The position numbers and the translations under genes were made by a program. The notes under the pieces were generated by a model. The model did no database searches. It saw only the letters and a program-made list of their open reading frames with translations, and was not told where the DNA came from. Of a stretch of 64,000 nt of DNA, positions 23,470 through 36,369 are shown piece by piece. How positions within the stretch are numbered: position 1 is the first letter of the stretch; the number at the start of each line of letters is the position of its first letter. Source of the stretch: Isoetes taiwanensis (Eukaryota > Streptophyta > Lycopodiopsida > Isoetales > Isoetaceae); the NCBI GenBank assembly GCA_021234155.1, contig JAJEKV010000008.1, positions 16,158,006-16,222,005 on the forward strand. Direction: 5' to 3'.

Positions 23470-24870
23470 TGGAGGCATTGGGGCTCACCTTCTACACCAG
23501 ATCATCGAGCAGCTGCTCTACGTTGACGATGTGGATCTACTAGCACACACTCAGGCAGACGTGCAATGCCATCTCGATACCCTAGACACATTTTGCCAGG
23601 TGACTGACATGCGCGTCAACTTAGCTAAAACCAAGGTAGTTCTGGTATCGTTCGCATGCCAGCCAAGGGCCCCAACCCTTACTTATAGTGGTGTCCGCTT
23701 ACAAATATTTGGGGGTGGAGTTCCCGTCGGCCATGAACTGGGACAATTCTATCCGGCTGCGAGCCGTAGCAGGTTGGAAGGCACTCTATGCAATGCAAAA
23801 CAATAGCCACAAGGCAGAGCTGTATGATTGGGCCCACCAATCGCACCTATTCAAGGTGCTAGTAGAACCTGTTGTATGGGGTTAAGGTCTAGGGCCCGGT
23901 GATTTCCCTTGCCACTTGGAATGACTTGGAGTAGGTGCAGAAAGCTTTCTTGGCACGGGCCCTGGGGGTGAAGTCCACAATCCCATACCGGAATCATCAC
24001 GCAGAAACGGGTTTCTTGCCTCTTCAAAGGGGGGGCCCTTTGATGGACACATCGTCTACTTCGGAAAGGTGGTCACATGGGCGATACTCGCCTCCCTAAC
24101 CTCGCCACACTTGTGGCAATGGTGCCTCAACCCTAAAAAGCACTCACGGCGGAAAAGAGAGCTCGGTGGTGGCGGATAGAATGTATAGAACACGAGTGCA
24201 TCCAAGTGCAAAAGGAGGATAGTCGCACTCTCGTGGCAAGCACCTTGACACATGCTTCCTCAGCAAGCTATGGGGTGCCTGCACCCTTGAACAGGTCAAG
24301 ACGGTATATTATCAACGCCACATAAATCCATGTTGGAGCTGGGCCCGCAATGCTACATGCGCACTCATCTACCTATGAAAAAGCACAGATCTATTGCCTC
24401 TATCCGCATATGTGCACACCAGATTGAGATGGGGAGATAATTTGGGGAGCCACGTCAGGAGAGGCTTTGTCAACACTGCCAGTTGGAGCTGTGGAAGACG
24501 AATGCGACATCCTTCAGAGTTGTCTGGCATATGATGGCATTCGAATACGTTATGATGTCCTGGCGAGATGCTGAGCCCGAGCTCGGTACGGAGGTTGGGA
24601 TCATACCTTCAAGAGATCATGGATCGTCGAGATCAGCTCGGTCCTCCGGCACTTACCTGATACATGTACATATTTCTGTCCCCCATGATATATATTTGTA
24701 TTTGTATTCGTACAGTTTGACAGCAAACCTATTCCTGTCATGATTTTTCTCCCAAATAATCCTTGGCGGCGGAGGATTTTTTAACCTGATATCTGATTCT
24801 TTGGGCCTCTGTTTGGGTCCCATAGACCAATTGGTCTCCGTGGACGATAAAAACTCTATTATATTCTATT
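23470..24870 (+). mobile_element. LINE copy B, 5'-truncated, decayed (RT palm/thumb to 3' tail)
   Basis: This is a non-LTR retrotransposon fragment. Its first part encodes the RT catalytic loop (EQLLYVDDVDLLAHTQ, the YxDD box) and the following motif (MRVNLAKTKVVLVS). A frameshift then leads to the thumb motif VSAYKYLGVEFPSAMNWD and RAVAGWKALYAMQNN. Frames are broken from about 23885. The 3' end (about 24780-24870) carries the family signature TTGGTCTCCGTGGACGATAA followed by TATTC/TATTA repeats. It has the same family and tail as the copies at 31.7 and 41.8 kb. It lacks the endonuclease and cannot be autonomous. Confidence 0.85.
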
Positions 24871-27084
24871 ACAAGGTGATTTTGCGGCGGCGTTGCCGCC
24901 GCTATAGTTCGAAGGGTTTTTCAAAGTAGTGGTATAGGCGAGACTTTGAATTTTGAACAATAATAGGAAAGAATCAAGAAAATCAAAGTTTAAATTAAAG
25001 ATCAAAGATATGGCTTCATAGCCTATATCTCGAAGTCCTTTTTGTTGCATCTAAGAACCGGGTTGGTTACATGATCAAATGTAAAACAGAGAAGGTAGGG
25101 CTTGAATTATCCATTATTAACTAGTCCATTATTTGCAACAAAGTGCATTTTAGGTGGATTGCGGTGAGCAAATTTCTAAAGATGAGTAATTTGCGCCATG
25201 ATGCCAAAAGCGAAAGCGGCAAGTATATCAGAGCAAGGTTTCTTGTGCCAGTGAGGACTAAACTATGCCACGTAGATGGAATCAGTTAATTGATTTTACA
25301 TGTTATAGTTTCGTCCCTACTTGGCCCCATAGGCGTCCATTGGAAAAATTTGCCCTATAGTATGGCTCATTGCATTCTTATAAGTCACTAAGGCCATTGG
25401 ATCATGTTGGCTGCATTATCTTGCGGATTTGACATGGCTGGGCTGCCTTTGCATATCACGGCGACTACAAAAATCATGGAAACGGTGCTTTCGTTATTAC
25501 CAACAATGCTTTTGGATTCCTTACGGTGAGGTCCAAAACATCATCTTTGAACGAGCTTGAACCCAATCGCATATAGAAAGGTTTGTTGCCTCCGGATAAG
25601 ACAAAAAGCGAAGAGTCTTTGAGGCCTGCAAATGGTTGGATTACCTTGAGAGCGGGGCCATCACAACCACAGACGAAATTTATGGGTGTGTGAGAGCCCA
25701 TACTCCCGTGGTGCGTCGATGGTTGCATCCATCGATACAACTCCATTATTTGTTTCTTTGGAACTTTTCTATCTAAAAAACTCGCGGATGCCGGTTGATT
25801 TGTACCTCCACGGCTTGGTGGAGAATAGCTTTAACCTAAATGTATGCATCCAAATTGGCGGGGAATTTTACAGCCTTTATTCCGCTCAAGAACACTATAT
25901 GCGGTTCACGGAAATAGAGAGAAATTGTCCATGTCATATAAACAATTCAAATCTTATGAAGGCGTGCATTTCTTACAAAAACCCGCTATATCTACGCCTT
26001 AATCTTCAACCTATGCTCATAGCGCAAACTTCGAATTGGATTTTATAGTTCCAAAGACAAACCCATCTTCTAAATCATCTATTGCCCAATTTGAGTTGGC
26101 CCTACCTGGATATGTTGAAGCCCGGATGTGGTGAAGAAATCCGACCATCTCCATTTGGGGATTACAAGTAAAAAGCTATATAGAAAAGCGGATCTAAATC
26201 TAAGAACTTCTCCGTAGAGGCATGCCTTGATTGACAAAACCCAACAGCGAGGGGCTGAACTATTCGCCATAGCCACAAACACACCATAGTTGAGGGTTGT
26301 TTTTATCCATAAAGGCGAATGGTCCTATTCGGAGATAATATCGGGCACCCCACTTGCAAAAAAGCAAGGCTTCCCTACGGAGCCCAATCCACCTTTATCA
26401 TATTCCCGACTCTTAAGTGCTATAGAAGAAAAATTTGTCAAGAAGCGAGACATCTTATCAACCTCGGACCTAATCTACGAGGCGTAACATGAAGAAATCG
26501 GTTGCTGTCAGTTGCAACCCCAACTATACTTGTTCAACATCAAAACTAAAACTTGGCCAAAAGCTCCATGAAGCACGGCTATGGCGAGGAGAGAGAGAGA
26601 AACGGAGAAGAGCTATGGCACAAGTTTTTCCGCTGCAAGGTCCGAGCCCAAACCCTACCTTGCCTAAAGAAATCCTGGCCCTCCATCTCAATCTGATGTG
26701 GAATTAATTCCCTCACACACGTCACTTTCTGCTTACCACGTCACCAAAAAACACATACATAATTTTATATAATGAGATGATATTATATTAATATTTTGAT
26801 ACAACATAATGAAATCTGACAGTTTAGCTTTTACATAATATCAAATCATTTTGGCAATTTGGATGTTTGCTATGAGGATTCTAAGTTGTATGTTACTTTG
26901 ACCCTAGCTTTAATTCATATGTTATTTTTACCCCAATAGGTCATCAAATACCACAAATAAATAGAAAAAAGAAAAAAAAAAGGTTGACCAGCTCCTTTTT
27001 TAGTATAACTTTCCTCCCCACAAGGTGGCAGGTGCCCAGCGAGCTTCATTACCCCACACGTTCCTAGCAATTGAGTTGAACTAA
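24871..27084. other. Unassigned stretch with modest open frames
   Basis: A 90-codon minus frame (25746-25474; pieces such as FVCGCDGPALKVIQPF) and a 120-codon plus frame (25686-26048) overlap. Neither has a recognised domain, and coding-like pieces without stops continue to about 26700. The area could be a decayed gene or transposon, and I cannot name it. From 26710 on the sequence is AT-rich. Confidence 0.3.
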
Positions 27085-27201
27085 ATTTTATCATCTATAG
27101 AGAACAAAAGGTCTATAGGACCCAAACAAAGTACACAACATATCTATTATTGCCTATGATTGAAAAGCCCCCATCCTGAAAGGTTTTCGAGGGAAAAACA
27201 C
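27085..27201 (-). repeat. LINE 3'-end relic
   Basis: TTTTATCATCTATAGAGA, GTCTATAGGACCCAAACAAA and TGAAAGGTTTTCGAGGGAAA align with the terminal ~120 bp of the LINE copies at 31.75-31.88 and 41.83-41.95 kb in the same orientation. Only the very 3' end is present, typical of extreme 5' truncation. Confidence 0.55.
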
Positions 27202-27644
27202 TTAGGGTGGAATCACACTACGTTCCCTCGGGCTACCTGACTGGCAGGGAAGGGTAGCCTAGGGACGTTGAATTCACTTGATCGTATCACACCAAGAAAA
27301 AGAAGGAAGCCACGCAAGACGCCACGGTAGACGAACTCCACGGCAAGATCAAAACGCGGGAATCGACCATGCTCTTGGAAGAATGCTGAATCGACCTCTG
27401 CTGTAAAATTTGATGCTCAAATCGGCCTTTGGAAAACCTCAAATCTAGCCCTTTGTGGTTCTTTGTCGATTCGATTTGTGGGCTCTTGATTTGATTTCAT
27501 TTCAGATTTGAAGCTTATTCTGATTTTTTATTACATTTCGATGTACCGCAAAGAAAGAAAGGCGAGAGAAAAGAAACTCAGGTCCCACATTTTCTTGATG
27601 CGGCTTGCCCCGATCTGGAGTTTTTAAGCTTATTTCGCTCTATT

Positions 27645-27860
27645 CAGCGCCATGCCTAAAAACTACGCAATCCGCTACTCGCAATAAAGCGAATCAAGCT
27701 CTTCTTCCATGGGCAAAACTCGGCCATGCCTAAAAACTCGCAATCCGCTTTAATCATGCCTAAAACTCGCCAGAATCATGCCTACAACTCTGGCCAGAAT
27801 CCACTTGAACCATGTCTAAAAACTGCAATCCGCCCGGATGGCTTCAGAATCCGCTTGAAT
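27645..27860. repeat. Interspersed short repeats (ATGCCTAAAAACTCGCAATCC)
   Basis: About five degenerate copies of ATGCCTAAAAACT(A/C)GCAATC, with CGCCAGAATC-type spacers, occur in roughly 200 bp. They keep a short frame open (27726-27944), which is best explained by the repeat rather than by a gene. Confidence 0.6.
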
Positions 27861-28700
27861 AAATCCTTCGGATGGCATGATTTCACCCTCCGGACAAATC
27901 CTAAAATGCATTTCTTGACGAATAAAGCCGAGTCGGATGAGTGATGGCCGAAATCTTTGGGAGGGATAGGCAAAATCGCCCCTCCCTCATATTTCCCTCA
28001 TTAGGTGTGCCATGTCACTCTGGGGCGCAGTAGTGTGATAGGAGGCTAGCATTCCTCGCTTGCATGGCAGAAACATATTGGCTAATATTTTATAAAGTTG
28101 GGGAAGGGAAGATAGTGTAATTCCACCCTTAGTAGCAATAGCTTATTGATAAACTGTACATATGTATATATTAATATAGTGATGAAGGACAATCGAAGCC
28201 GTTTGCAATAGCACATCTAGCAGTTGGTTAGATGTAATCAACTCAGCATATCATGTCCTAATTGCCCAAACACTGGGTAGTTCTAAAGGGCGTATAAGCT
28301 CATCTTCAATAACTTTCAATTGGCAATAATGGCAGCGTAAATAAGATTTAAATAATTAGAGAGAAATACAAATCTGAGAATTTTGAGCTAATTCATTCAA
28401 CAAGCTCAAGCATAAGAATTTCACCATCATCGATGGTCTTTTTTGCCAATAATTCTTGCAACTGAATCCCTATACTATTAGGAATCATTGCTAACAATGG
28501 CTTGTTCTCAACTGTCCAGCTATAGTTTATTGTTTTTAGATGCTTATACTATAGTTTGTCGTTAGGATTTGGTCTCCAATTTTTACTCCAGCAATATGTG
28601 CTACACTTTCGAGCCACAGTGAGGCTCCTGAGAAGTAACATATTCGTTGGGGAAGGTTTAGATCTTATATGGTATCTTCTTCAGCATAGCCTACCCATGC
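27861..28700. other. Non-coding stretch, nothing recognised
   Basis: No open frame with family resemblance and no clear repeat. AT-rich from about 28130. Confidence 0.4.
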
Positions 28701-28704
28701 CCAT

Positions 28705-29320
28705 GCAGTACATGCTGTCATATGATCTGAAAATGAGAATATCATAATATCATTTTCTTAATATCTTGTTATAGGTCAAATATTTCAACCGGTTCGCTTG
28801 GTCGACTCGATGCAGGGCCTACATAACATCAACAAACTTTTAATTTCTATACTTCCTGTCGGAAACTCTCCAACAAGTACCGGTTCGGCAAAGTCACAAA
28901 CCTTTAATTTCTATACTTCTTGTCGGAACCTCTCCAAGCACATGCGTCAGAATGGACCAATATTCAATAACCTCATTTATTTATGTATTGAACCATGAGT
29001 TAGTAGGACATGTTGTGATATGATCGAGAGCGGGAATATCATTTTCTTAATATCTTATTATAGGTCAAATATTTCAACCGGTTAAGCAGTATTCGACTCG
29101 ATCTGAGGGCCTACATAAGATTGGAAAGGGGAAGGGGGTTTTTTTTTTGGGGAGGGGAGGGAGGGGGCACTTTCGTCAACAAATACCAGTTCGACAAAGT
29201 CACAAACCTTTAATTTCTATACTTCCTGTCGAAACCTCTCCAAGCACATGCGTCAGAGTGGACCAATATTCAATAACCTCATTCATGTATGTATTGGACC
29301 ATGAGTTAGTACTAGCCCTA
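28705..29320. repeat. Tandem duplication, ~290-bp unit
   Basis: GGTCAAATATTTCAACCGGTT occurs at 28774 and 29063. Around it AGTCACAAACCTTTAATTTC, CCTCTCCAAGCACATGCGTC and GACCAATATTCAATAACCTC also recur at about the same offset. The first copy contains an extra partial internal repeat (AATTTCTATACTTCCTGTCG appears twice). A short G-rich insertion (29130-29166) separates parts of copy 2. Confidence 0.75.
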
Positions 29321-29538
29321 GAGTTAATTGTCCAATGCATCACGTACTTTGCAATGAATGGTCCCAACACAAAGATATCATGTAGGCTTCCAGTAGGTTG
29401 CACGACCTTACATGATTCACTCGGGATCATAGTAAAACCCTTGTCAACTTCTTTCCACATTCTTATACCTTTTTCAGGTAGCCATTCTCGATGAGCTGGA
29501 CTCATCTTATCGTACATGAGTGACCATCCATCCTTCAT
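29200..29538 (-). other. 112-codon open frame of unknown nature
   Basis: The frame reads MKDGWSLMYDKMSPAHREWL and continues with coding-like composition (IRMWKEVDKGFTMIPSESCK), then ends inside the tandem duplication. No family is recognised. It could be an exon or a transposon remnant. Its overlap with the duplication argues against a conserved gene. Confidence 0.2.
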
Positions 29539-29539
29539 G

Positions 29540-31388
29540 TAAAATTTAAAGAGGAGATGCTTCTAAATGGTCAGCCAAACGTTAGAGCTTGTATGCAATA
29601 TAGCATTTTCATAAATGCCTTCCAATCGGTACACCGATAACAAGAAATGTGCAAGAGCCTTAGAACTTCATTCTCGAAAGCATTGCATGAGCTTAGGAAC
29701 CGTTAGAGCATTAGGTCTTCTGAGAAGATTCGAGTAATTCTATCATCATGAGTGTGTCCAACCATCATAAATCGAAGTTACACTTGGTCGAAGGCACATA
29801 ACCAAATAAGAGATGACATATACAAGAACAAGTATCTAGTCTTATTTTGACCTAAGTAGTTGTCTAACTGCAAATAAAGCCTTCCTCAGTAACTACTTCA
29901 GTTATATAGGCTTCCTGACTTGTGGTAACTGTTATTGTCATGCTTGACTTGTAATATCTTCATTCTATGGGTTCATTCTGCTGCAAGCACCACAACTGAA
30001 ATTTGATAGCTGAATTTTGGCATCTGCTTCAGCGTTAGCATAATATTCGAATGATTTATGGAATCTCAAATTTGGCCAACTGTATTTCCAAAAGCTTTTA
30101 CTTTCCTTGGCATCATTAAAATGAGATGAAACATTATACATAATTTTTTAATTTTTTTTTGTCAGTCATTATTTTCTTGCACCCTCGAATTCGCGCCTTC
30201 GAAATAATTTAAATTTTAGCATTATTCGTGTCATATACGGTAGTCTTCAACTCAGAATAATCGTGATGAAGGCAAACTACAGTTGGGCTGGCATGGATGG
30301 TGATTTTGTTATAAAGTGTCAAATGAAGGCATCATATGTCCATCACATAGTGAAGTTGCTGGTACCCCTCGACAGTTGTGTCCTCAATTTCTTTGCAGCA
30401 GGTATAGCTTCTCGAGTTGCTCTGATGCAAGGTAAATGAAGTCTAGTATTTTAAGCATAATCATAAGGTCTGTCGTTTCCTCGCATTCTTTTTTGAAATG
30501 TTAGGAAAAATGGGATGCCCAAACCTAGAACCAAAAGAGGAAGAGCAATCTCCAAAAGATTCTAATAATCCAGGCTCTTTCAACCAGTGAAATATATCGA
30601 TCACACAAAACACAAACTTGACCGACATGGAGGCTTTATTGGATAGTGTGGATGTTAAAGATATGAAGAAAGAAAGAAGAACGAAGCTAAAATGCTCATA
30701 GCTGCTCAAGAAAAAGGCAATGCAACATTTGATGCAAATTTGAAAAGCTCGAACAACTTAATGGGCATCTAGATCAACTTATGTCATTTTTTAATTGGTA
30801 AGGCAATGGTTGATGTAATCAGTGCAAAATATTGGTGGACTTCAGAAAAATTCAATGAGAAATTAAAAAGGAGAGAGTAATTCACAACAATTAGAAAAAG
30901 AAGGATCATTTTAATCAGCAGCTTATCAGACTCCGAATTTGAAAAGAAATCCGAGCATTTGCAAAAGCTAACTGATGCTATGTAAATTGATATCCGAGAA
31001 GTAGCAAGCTATTTTGAGATGGACATCTCACAGGTGATAGCGATTGGCAAGCTCTGTACTATGTGATTGTTGGAAAGGGAAGGTTAATCATCATATATAT
31101 TTTGTGTTGTATACAACATTATCTCTGCAACATGACCACCTGAAAGATGTGCAAGCAAGAACCGTGTGGTATGAACATCATGTGCACTTGGGTTGAATTG
31201 CTACACTAGGAACAATGGCTACATGATCCATGGTTATATGGTTATTGTTTAAGATTTAAGCATTTAACGAGGTAATCATTAAGAGATAAAGTTTCCAGGT
31301 TAGTTCGAGACGGTTAAGGATCAAAACCTGGAGCCAAAAACCAATTTGAATATGCCACATCTCTGGCCATCGAGAACATATTACAAAA
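29540..31388. other. Intergenic with a decayed coding-like patch
   Basis: Between about 30640 and 31080 the plus strand reads in broken frames as LIAAQEKGNATFDANLKSSN and SLSDSEFEKKSEHLQKLTDA with stops between, as in a pseudogene. No family could be named. The rest is AT-rich. Confidence 0.3.
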
Positions 31389-31724
31389 TGGCCAGAGGCT
31401 CTTGCTATAAATCTAAGAAGAACCTGAGATCGTTGAGCTAGACGGGAGACAGATTCATCTAGTTATTTTATAGCCTAATCATTTGATTAGGGCTTCTGCT
31501 ATAGTAGTGGTATATGTTTTTATTGGATTCAGTCAATATTGCTACAGTACTGTAGTCAATACCATTGCTACAGTACCATTTTCAATAGTTGCTTAATCTT
31601 ATTGTTTTGTTTATTCACAAGCTATTAGTTAAAGTATAAAGAAAGTTATCTACTCACTAGTGAATTGTTTTAAAGTGAACAAATCATCTAAACAAAAGCA
31701 TTAATATGTATTAAATATATAACA
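31389..31724 (+). repeat. copia 5' LTR
   Basis: It starts TGGCCAGAGGCTCTTGC and ends ATATATAACA just before the primer binding site. The first ~95 bp match the sequence after the RNase H region at 47023. A GCTACAGTA word repeats in the middle. The opposite LTR is truncated, so insertion age cannot be estimated from LTR divergence. Confidence 0.8.
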
Positions 31725-31725
31725 T

Positions 31726-31737
31726 TGGTATCAGAGC
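31726..31737 (+). promoter_or_regulatory. Primer binding site (tRNA-iMet type), copia
   Basis: TGGTATCAGAGC is the classic plant LTR-retrotransposon primer site complementary to initiator tRNA-Met. It lies 1 nt after the LTR end. It is the anchor that identifies 31389-31724 as a 5' LTR. Confidence 0.9.
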
Positions 31738-32899
31738 GGGTTGCTTGAATAGAATAGAATAGGTTTTTATCGTCCGCGGAGACCAATTGGCCTGTGGGAC
31801 CCAAATAAAAAGAAAGCACCAGGCGTATTACTGTTAGGATTAAAAAACCCATGCCCCGAAGGGTTTTCGGGGGGGAAATCTTAGTAGTAATAAGTATGCT
31901 GGTACAATGTACAATTGTATAGGACAATTCAATATTGTCCCGGAGGACACAAATGAGTCCGTGTATCTATAACCTCTTGGAGGTATGACCCCAACAAGCC
32001 CACGATGCTGTATTCAATAACTCATGCAGCGGCTGGTCTGGCACAACTAACCGAACATACCGCGCTCGGATATGGGCAAATGCTGGGCAGATCTGGAGGG
32101 CATGATATTCATCTTCAATGGCGTCTTGATGGCAACACTGACAAAGCCTATCCTCCCGTGCCTCCCGAGTTCAACGTCCTGTCTCAATGCGGAGACGATG
32201 TGCACCCGTGCGAATGGAAGCTATAAGTCTGCGCTTCTTCATGGGCAAATAGGTGCACAAGTACTGATGTGGGCCTCTCTTGAGCATAGGATTCACTTGC
32301 TGCTGATAGTATGCCATCTTAATGTGTGTCAGAGCATCTGCATCCCAGAGCTTGCGAAGGAAACTAGCATCTTGGTACAACTTTAGTGCATTGTGATCCT
32401 TCTTTGTCGGTACCTGCACGCATCTGTTTGCCTATACATCCCAACGTGAGAACCACTGACCTTGATTGTCCTTCCAGCAGGCTTTGAGGCATTGTGGACC
32501 CATTGCTACGGCCAATGCAAGGTTGGGCAAATGTATATCACCCATAGCGACCACCTTCTAGAAGTAAATAATATGGCATTCCAATGCAGCCCGTTAAAGT
32601 GGTAGAAAACCTGTCTCCTGGAGTAGGATCTGGTATGGAACTGTGGACTTTACCTCAAGTGCTTGTGCCAAGAAGGCTTTCTGCACCTGCTCGAGATTAT
32701 TCCAGGTGATGAGGGATATCACCGGACCCCACATCTCTCCCCCGTACAGGAGAACGGACTCGACTAAGGCCCTAAACAGGCGTGATTGGTGCCCCGGGCA
32801 TACAGCTCTGCCTTGTGGCTATTGCTTTGCATGGCATATAGTGCTTTCCAACCCGCCGTGACATGCAACCTGATGGCGGCATCCCAGTGGGTGGTAGTA

Positions 32900-35800
32900 G
32901 AGAACTCGATCTCCAAATACTTATAGGTCGAAGCCATCTCTACATCTTACCCTGGTAAGTGAAAGAGGGAAGCCTTGGCTGATGGGATGACGAAACTAGC
33001 AACATCCTAGTTTTGGCCAAGTTAACTCGCATGCCAGTGAATCGGTAAAAAGTGTCAAGAGCATTCAGGTGATGTTGCATGTCCTATGGAGTATAGGCCA
33101 GGAGGTCGACATCCTCAGCATATATGAGTTGCCGGATTATGTGATGCATAAGATGAAATGCCCGCACCCGCGGCTCGTAAAGCCAGTCTTCTAGTTGATC
33201 AATGTATAGGCCACAGAGTGTGGGGGAGAGGGGGCAACCCTGACGTACTCCAATACTACTGACTACAGGCTGTCCTGATGATGTGAGACATCCTGAGCAT
33301 GCCTCGTATAGCTTGTATATTGCATTCTGCAAGTCAACGAGGGTCCCTAGCTACCGCAATCTGACCCATAACTTGTCCCGGGGCACTATGTCAAAAGCTT
33401 TTGCAAAATCCACGAAACAACAGTACAGGTTTTGTCGGCGATTCCTGCTATCCTCAATCAGTGTGCGCAGAGTGAAGATATGATCAATGGTGGAACGCCT
33501 TGCATTTGGAAGCACTGCGTAGCGTAGTCCACACCTGCCTCTTCGCCTATATCATATTGCTTGCTCAAGGATGCCAGCCAATAGTTTTGCAAAGAGAGAG
33601 CTGACCATAATAGTGCGATAGTTGGCTGGGCATTGGGGTCATTATTTCACACCATGGTAGAATAGTTTCTACTTCCTAGCGCCCGTCGCAATATTTTTTG
33701 AACTATTGTTTTCCATTTGAACTAGCTTTGTGCTTTGGTCGTGCACGCCCTTACAATGGTAAATGGGAACTTACCGTTTAATTTCTTCTTTCCTTCACCT
33801 TCTTGGTAGGTTTATTTGATGTTTATTCTTGCTTTTTTAGCGTTTTTGTTATCAGTAATTGGAAGATGTTTATTTATGTAAGGCCACGGGTATTATGGTA
33901 CCGTGATGTGGTGAGTAACCGTTGAGAAAGTACATGTAAATAATTTTTATAATTGCGCGCTACCTGCCTTGTATATGCTACTAGTGGTCCACTGCGGAGG
34001 GAAGCCTTCTTCCAATGATATTGAATAGTGCCGTGAGGACAGGCACCATTGGAGGCCCAGCTCACTTCAGAAGTTTTGCCTGCATGCCGTCTAAATCTTC
34101 TGCCTTCCCATTAGCTAGGCATTGCAGGCCCATGATGACATCCCCCTCTGTGATGACTAGAGCCAGGCCCATCTGTGGAGGCGCTATCGCCCGGCCCTCG
34201 AGTGGATTGTAAAGACTATTGCAAGCACTATACCCATTACTCCGAGGTGATGTTCCCTGTGGACTGTATAGCCTTGCTCAATACCTTTCTCCAAAATGTC
34301 TTGGGATGTCGATCCGGTGAGAGCCCCAACATCATTCTGGTGTTCCTCGCAAAGGTATCCGGCTTTTTGTTCTTGAGGAAGGGCGATTGATTAATGGCTG
34401 TGGAGAGGAAGGTGGGATCGATGACTTGCCGAGTCCGTTTGATCTCGACACTCATCATCGAACCGTCTATTGTGGGAAAAGGTGGTAGTGCCTCTCTCAA
34501 AGCATCTTTCAGCGGTTGTCAAAAGCAAGTGAGTCAGCTGGACAGATTGCTGCTGAAGTGTGGGGAGCTGTAGTAGTCCCTCCAGATCATGCTCAAGCAT
34601 CCAGGCATAGGTCTTTGCAGGGTCGTAATCCAGGTGCAGCTGGGGCAGCTGTGGTGTTAAGGCAATGGATGCACAAGGAGCCTGCCAATATACATGCAAG
34701 GAAAGGGGCTGGTGGTCTGAGTCCGCTTCCTCGTCCCGAGTGTTTGTTCCAATGCAAAAATGGGTAATTAGGTGCACATTCTGTTCCTCTACCAGCACGT
34801 AATCCACCACACCGGAGCCGCCCCCTTGGTTCTCCTGTCTACAAGTGCAGTGGCTGGAAGACGGTCATTGTGCCAACCCATTACAAATAATCAGGTCAGA
34901 GATGCTACCCAGCAACAACAACTGCCTGTCGTAGCGTGAAACATGGTTGTCATCTGATATCCTTGACCAAGCCACCTCTGTGAGGTTTAACTGCAAGACG
35001 TCCTCTGCCAGGGGCTCAAATTTCGAGACCTGCTTGGCTCCTGTGCGTGCATTAAAGTCTCCAAGTAGCATGACCTTGCCCAACTGTTTGTGATGCTGTA
35101 TGTCATCATATAAATCGACATAGGGCTCCAATCTATCCATTGCTCTCGACATGTGGAAAGTAGCATGCTGCTACAAAGAGGATGTTGCCACTGTCATGCT
35201 GCACGCGCACCCACAAGTAGCGATTGTACCTGTCTGTTTTGTGCAGTGAGACTGAATGCACCAAGGTTGCACGATAGTAGCAGGCTACCCCCCCATGCCC
35301 TCGCTTGCCTATGCACTTGTTGAACACCGAGAAATGCAGATAGCCTGGGAGGTCCGGCAGTCTTTGCCCTGCATGTTCCCATGTTTCCAATGAAGAAAAT
35401 GAGATGTATATCTGGTGCAATAGAGTTGAGACTCTCCCCTTTCTGCCAAGGGAAACCCCGATAGTTCCAAGATACCACACGGAGGCATCGTTCCTATTTG
35501 TTGGCATTTGATGTAGATGCACGATGATGATTTCTAGGTCTAGGTGGGGGGAGGCAGTATGGTGCACGAAAGCGATTCTTGGGAACAGTTAGACAGCGAA
35601 GCGGGGAGATGCAAGTGGCGAGGCGAGCTTCGGAAAATGTCATGGGGTGGCGAAAGAAGGGAGTGGCAGTAGGAGGGGCAGCTCCTATAGTGGCAGCAAA
35701 AGGGCCTCTGGTTGCTGTAGCAGCTTGATGCATTGCATCGGTGACCTCAGCAAATGCCGTCCTAAAAATGCGAAGCTTGCCTCGGACCAATCCTGCAGTG
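32900..35800 (-). pseudogene. LINE ORF2: endonuclease and reverse transcriptase, frameshifted
   Basis: Fragments in several frames cover the endonuclease (MLLGDFNARTG; SDHQPLSLHVYW), a linker with DYDPAKTYAWMLEHDLEGLL, RT fingers/palm (GQPVVSSIGVRQGCPLSPTL) and the YAEDVDLL catalytic box. The canonical YADD has its first Asp replaced by Glu (YAED), and stops interrupt every 60-140 codons, so no active enzyme is expected. Both endonuclease signatures and the RT box are read directly. Confidence 0.85.
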
Positions 35801-36369
35801 CCCCTCGATGAACATCCCTAACTTGGGCCAACTCTGCCGGGACTCTTTTGCATCGGAGTAAGATTACGGTCAACATACGTGGTGGTCCCCTTCAATTGCC
35901 TACTCCGACCAAAATTGCCTCACGCGACTGCATTAATGCGCAACCATGAAGGTGACAATGCATGGGTGATTCAGGCGTTGAGCCCGGCGTTTTGTTTCGG
36001 ACAATTTGGATCAGAACCGGAAATGCCATCGCGAGATAGGATCACGATCACGAGGCGCTTTGATGAGATCCTCTCCCCGCTTCGTTCGAGAGTCCACGCA
36101 CCACCACGATTGTGACATCGGCCGCCCCGGGTCTTGCTACTCACCGAAGTGGCGGACAACTTTGGCTGTCCCAATAGCGTGCATGTTATGCAGGGTGTGT
36201 GGGCTGCTCACGACAAGGGGGGTGTGGTGTTCGAGATGGAAGCGTGTTGTTATGCATCTTCCGATTGGCGTCTTCGCGGGCTGTGGGCATGTGGACTTGC
36301 GGCCTGCCTTCGCAAACCTCTGGCGCTGGTCGAGAGCCTAGCTCTGTTGTAATTTCTGGCGCCTAGCCA

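Noticed and set aside
25686-26048. 120-codon plus-strand frame overlapping a 90-codon minus frame
   Set aside because: Neither frame shows a recognisable domain or splice context; kept only as an unassigned stretch.
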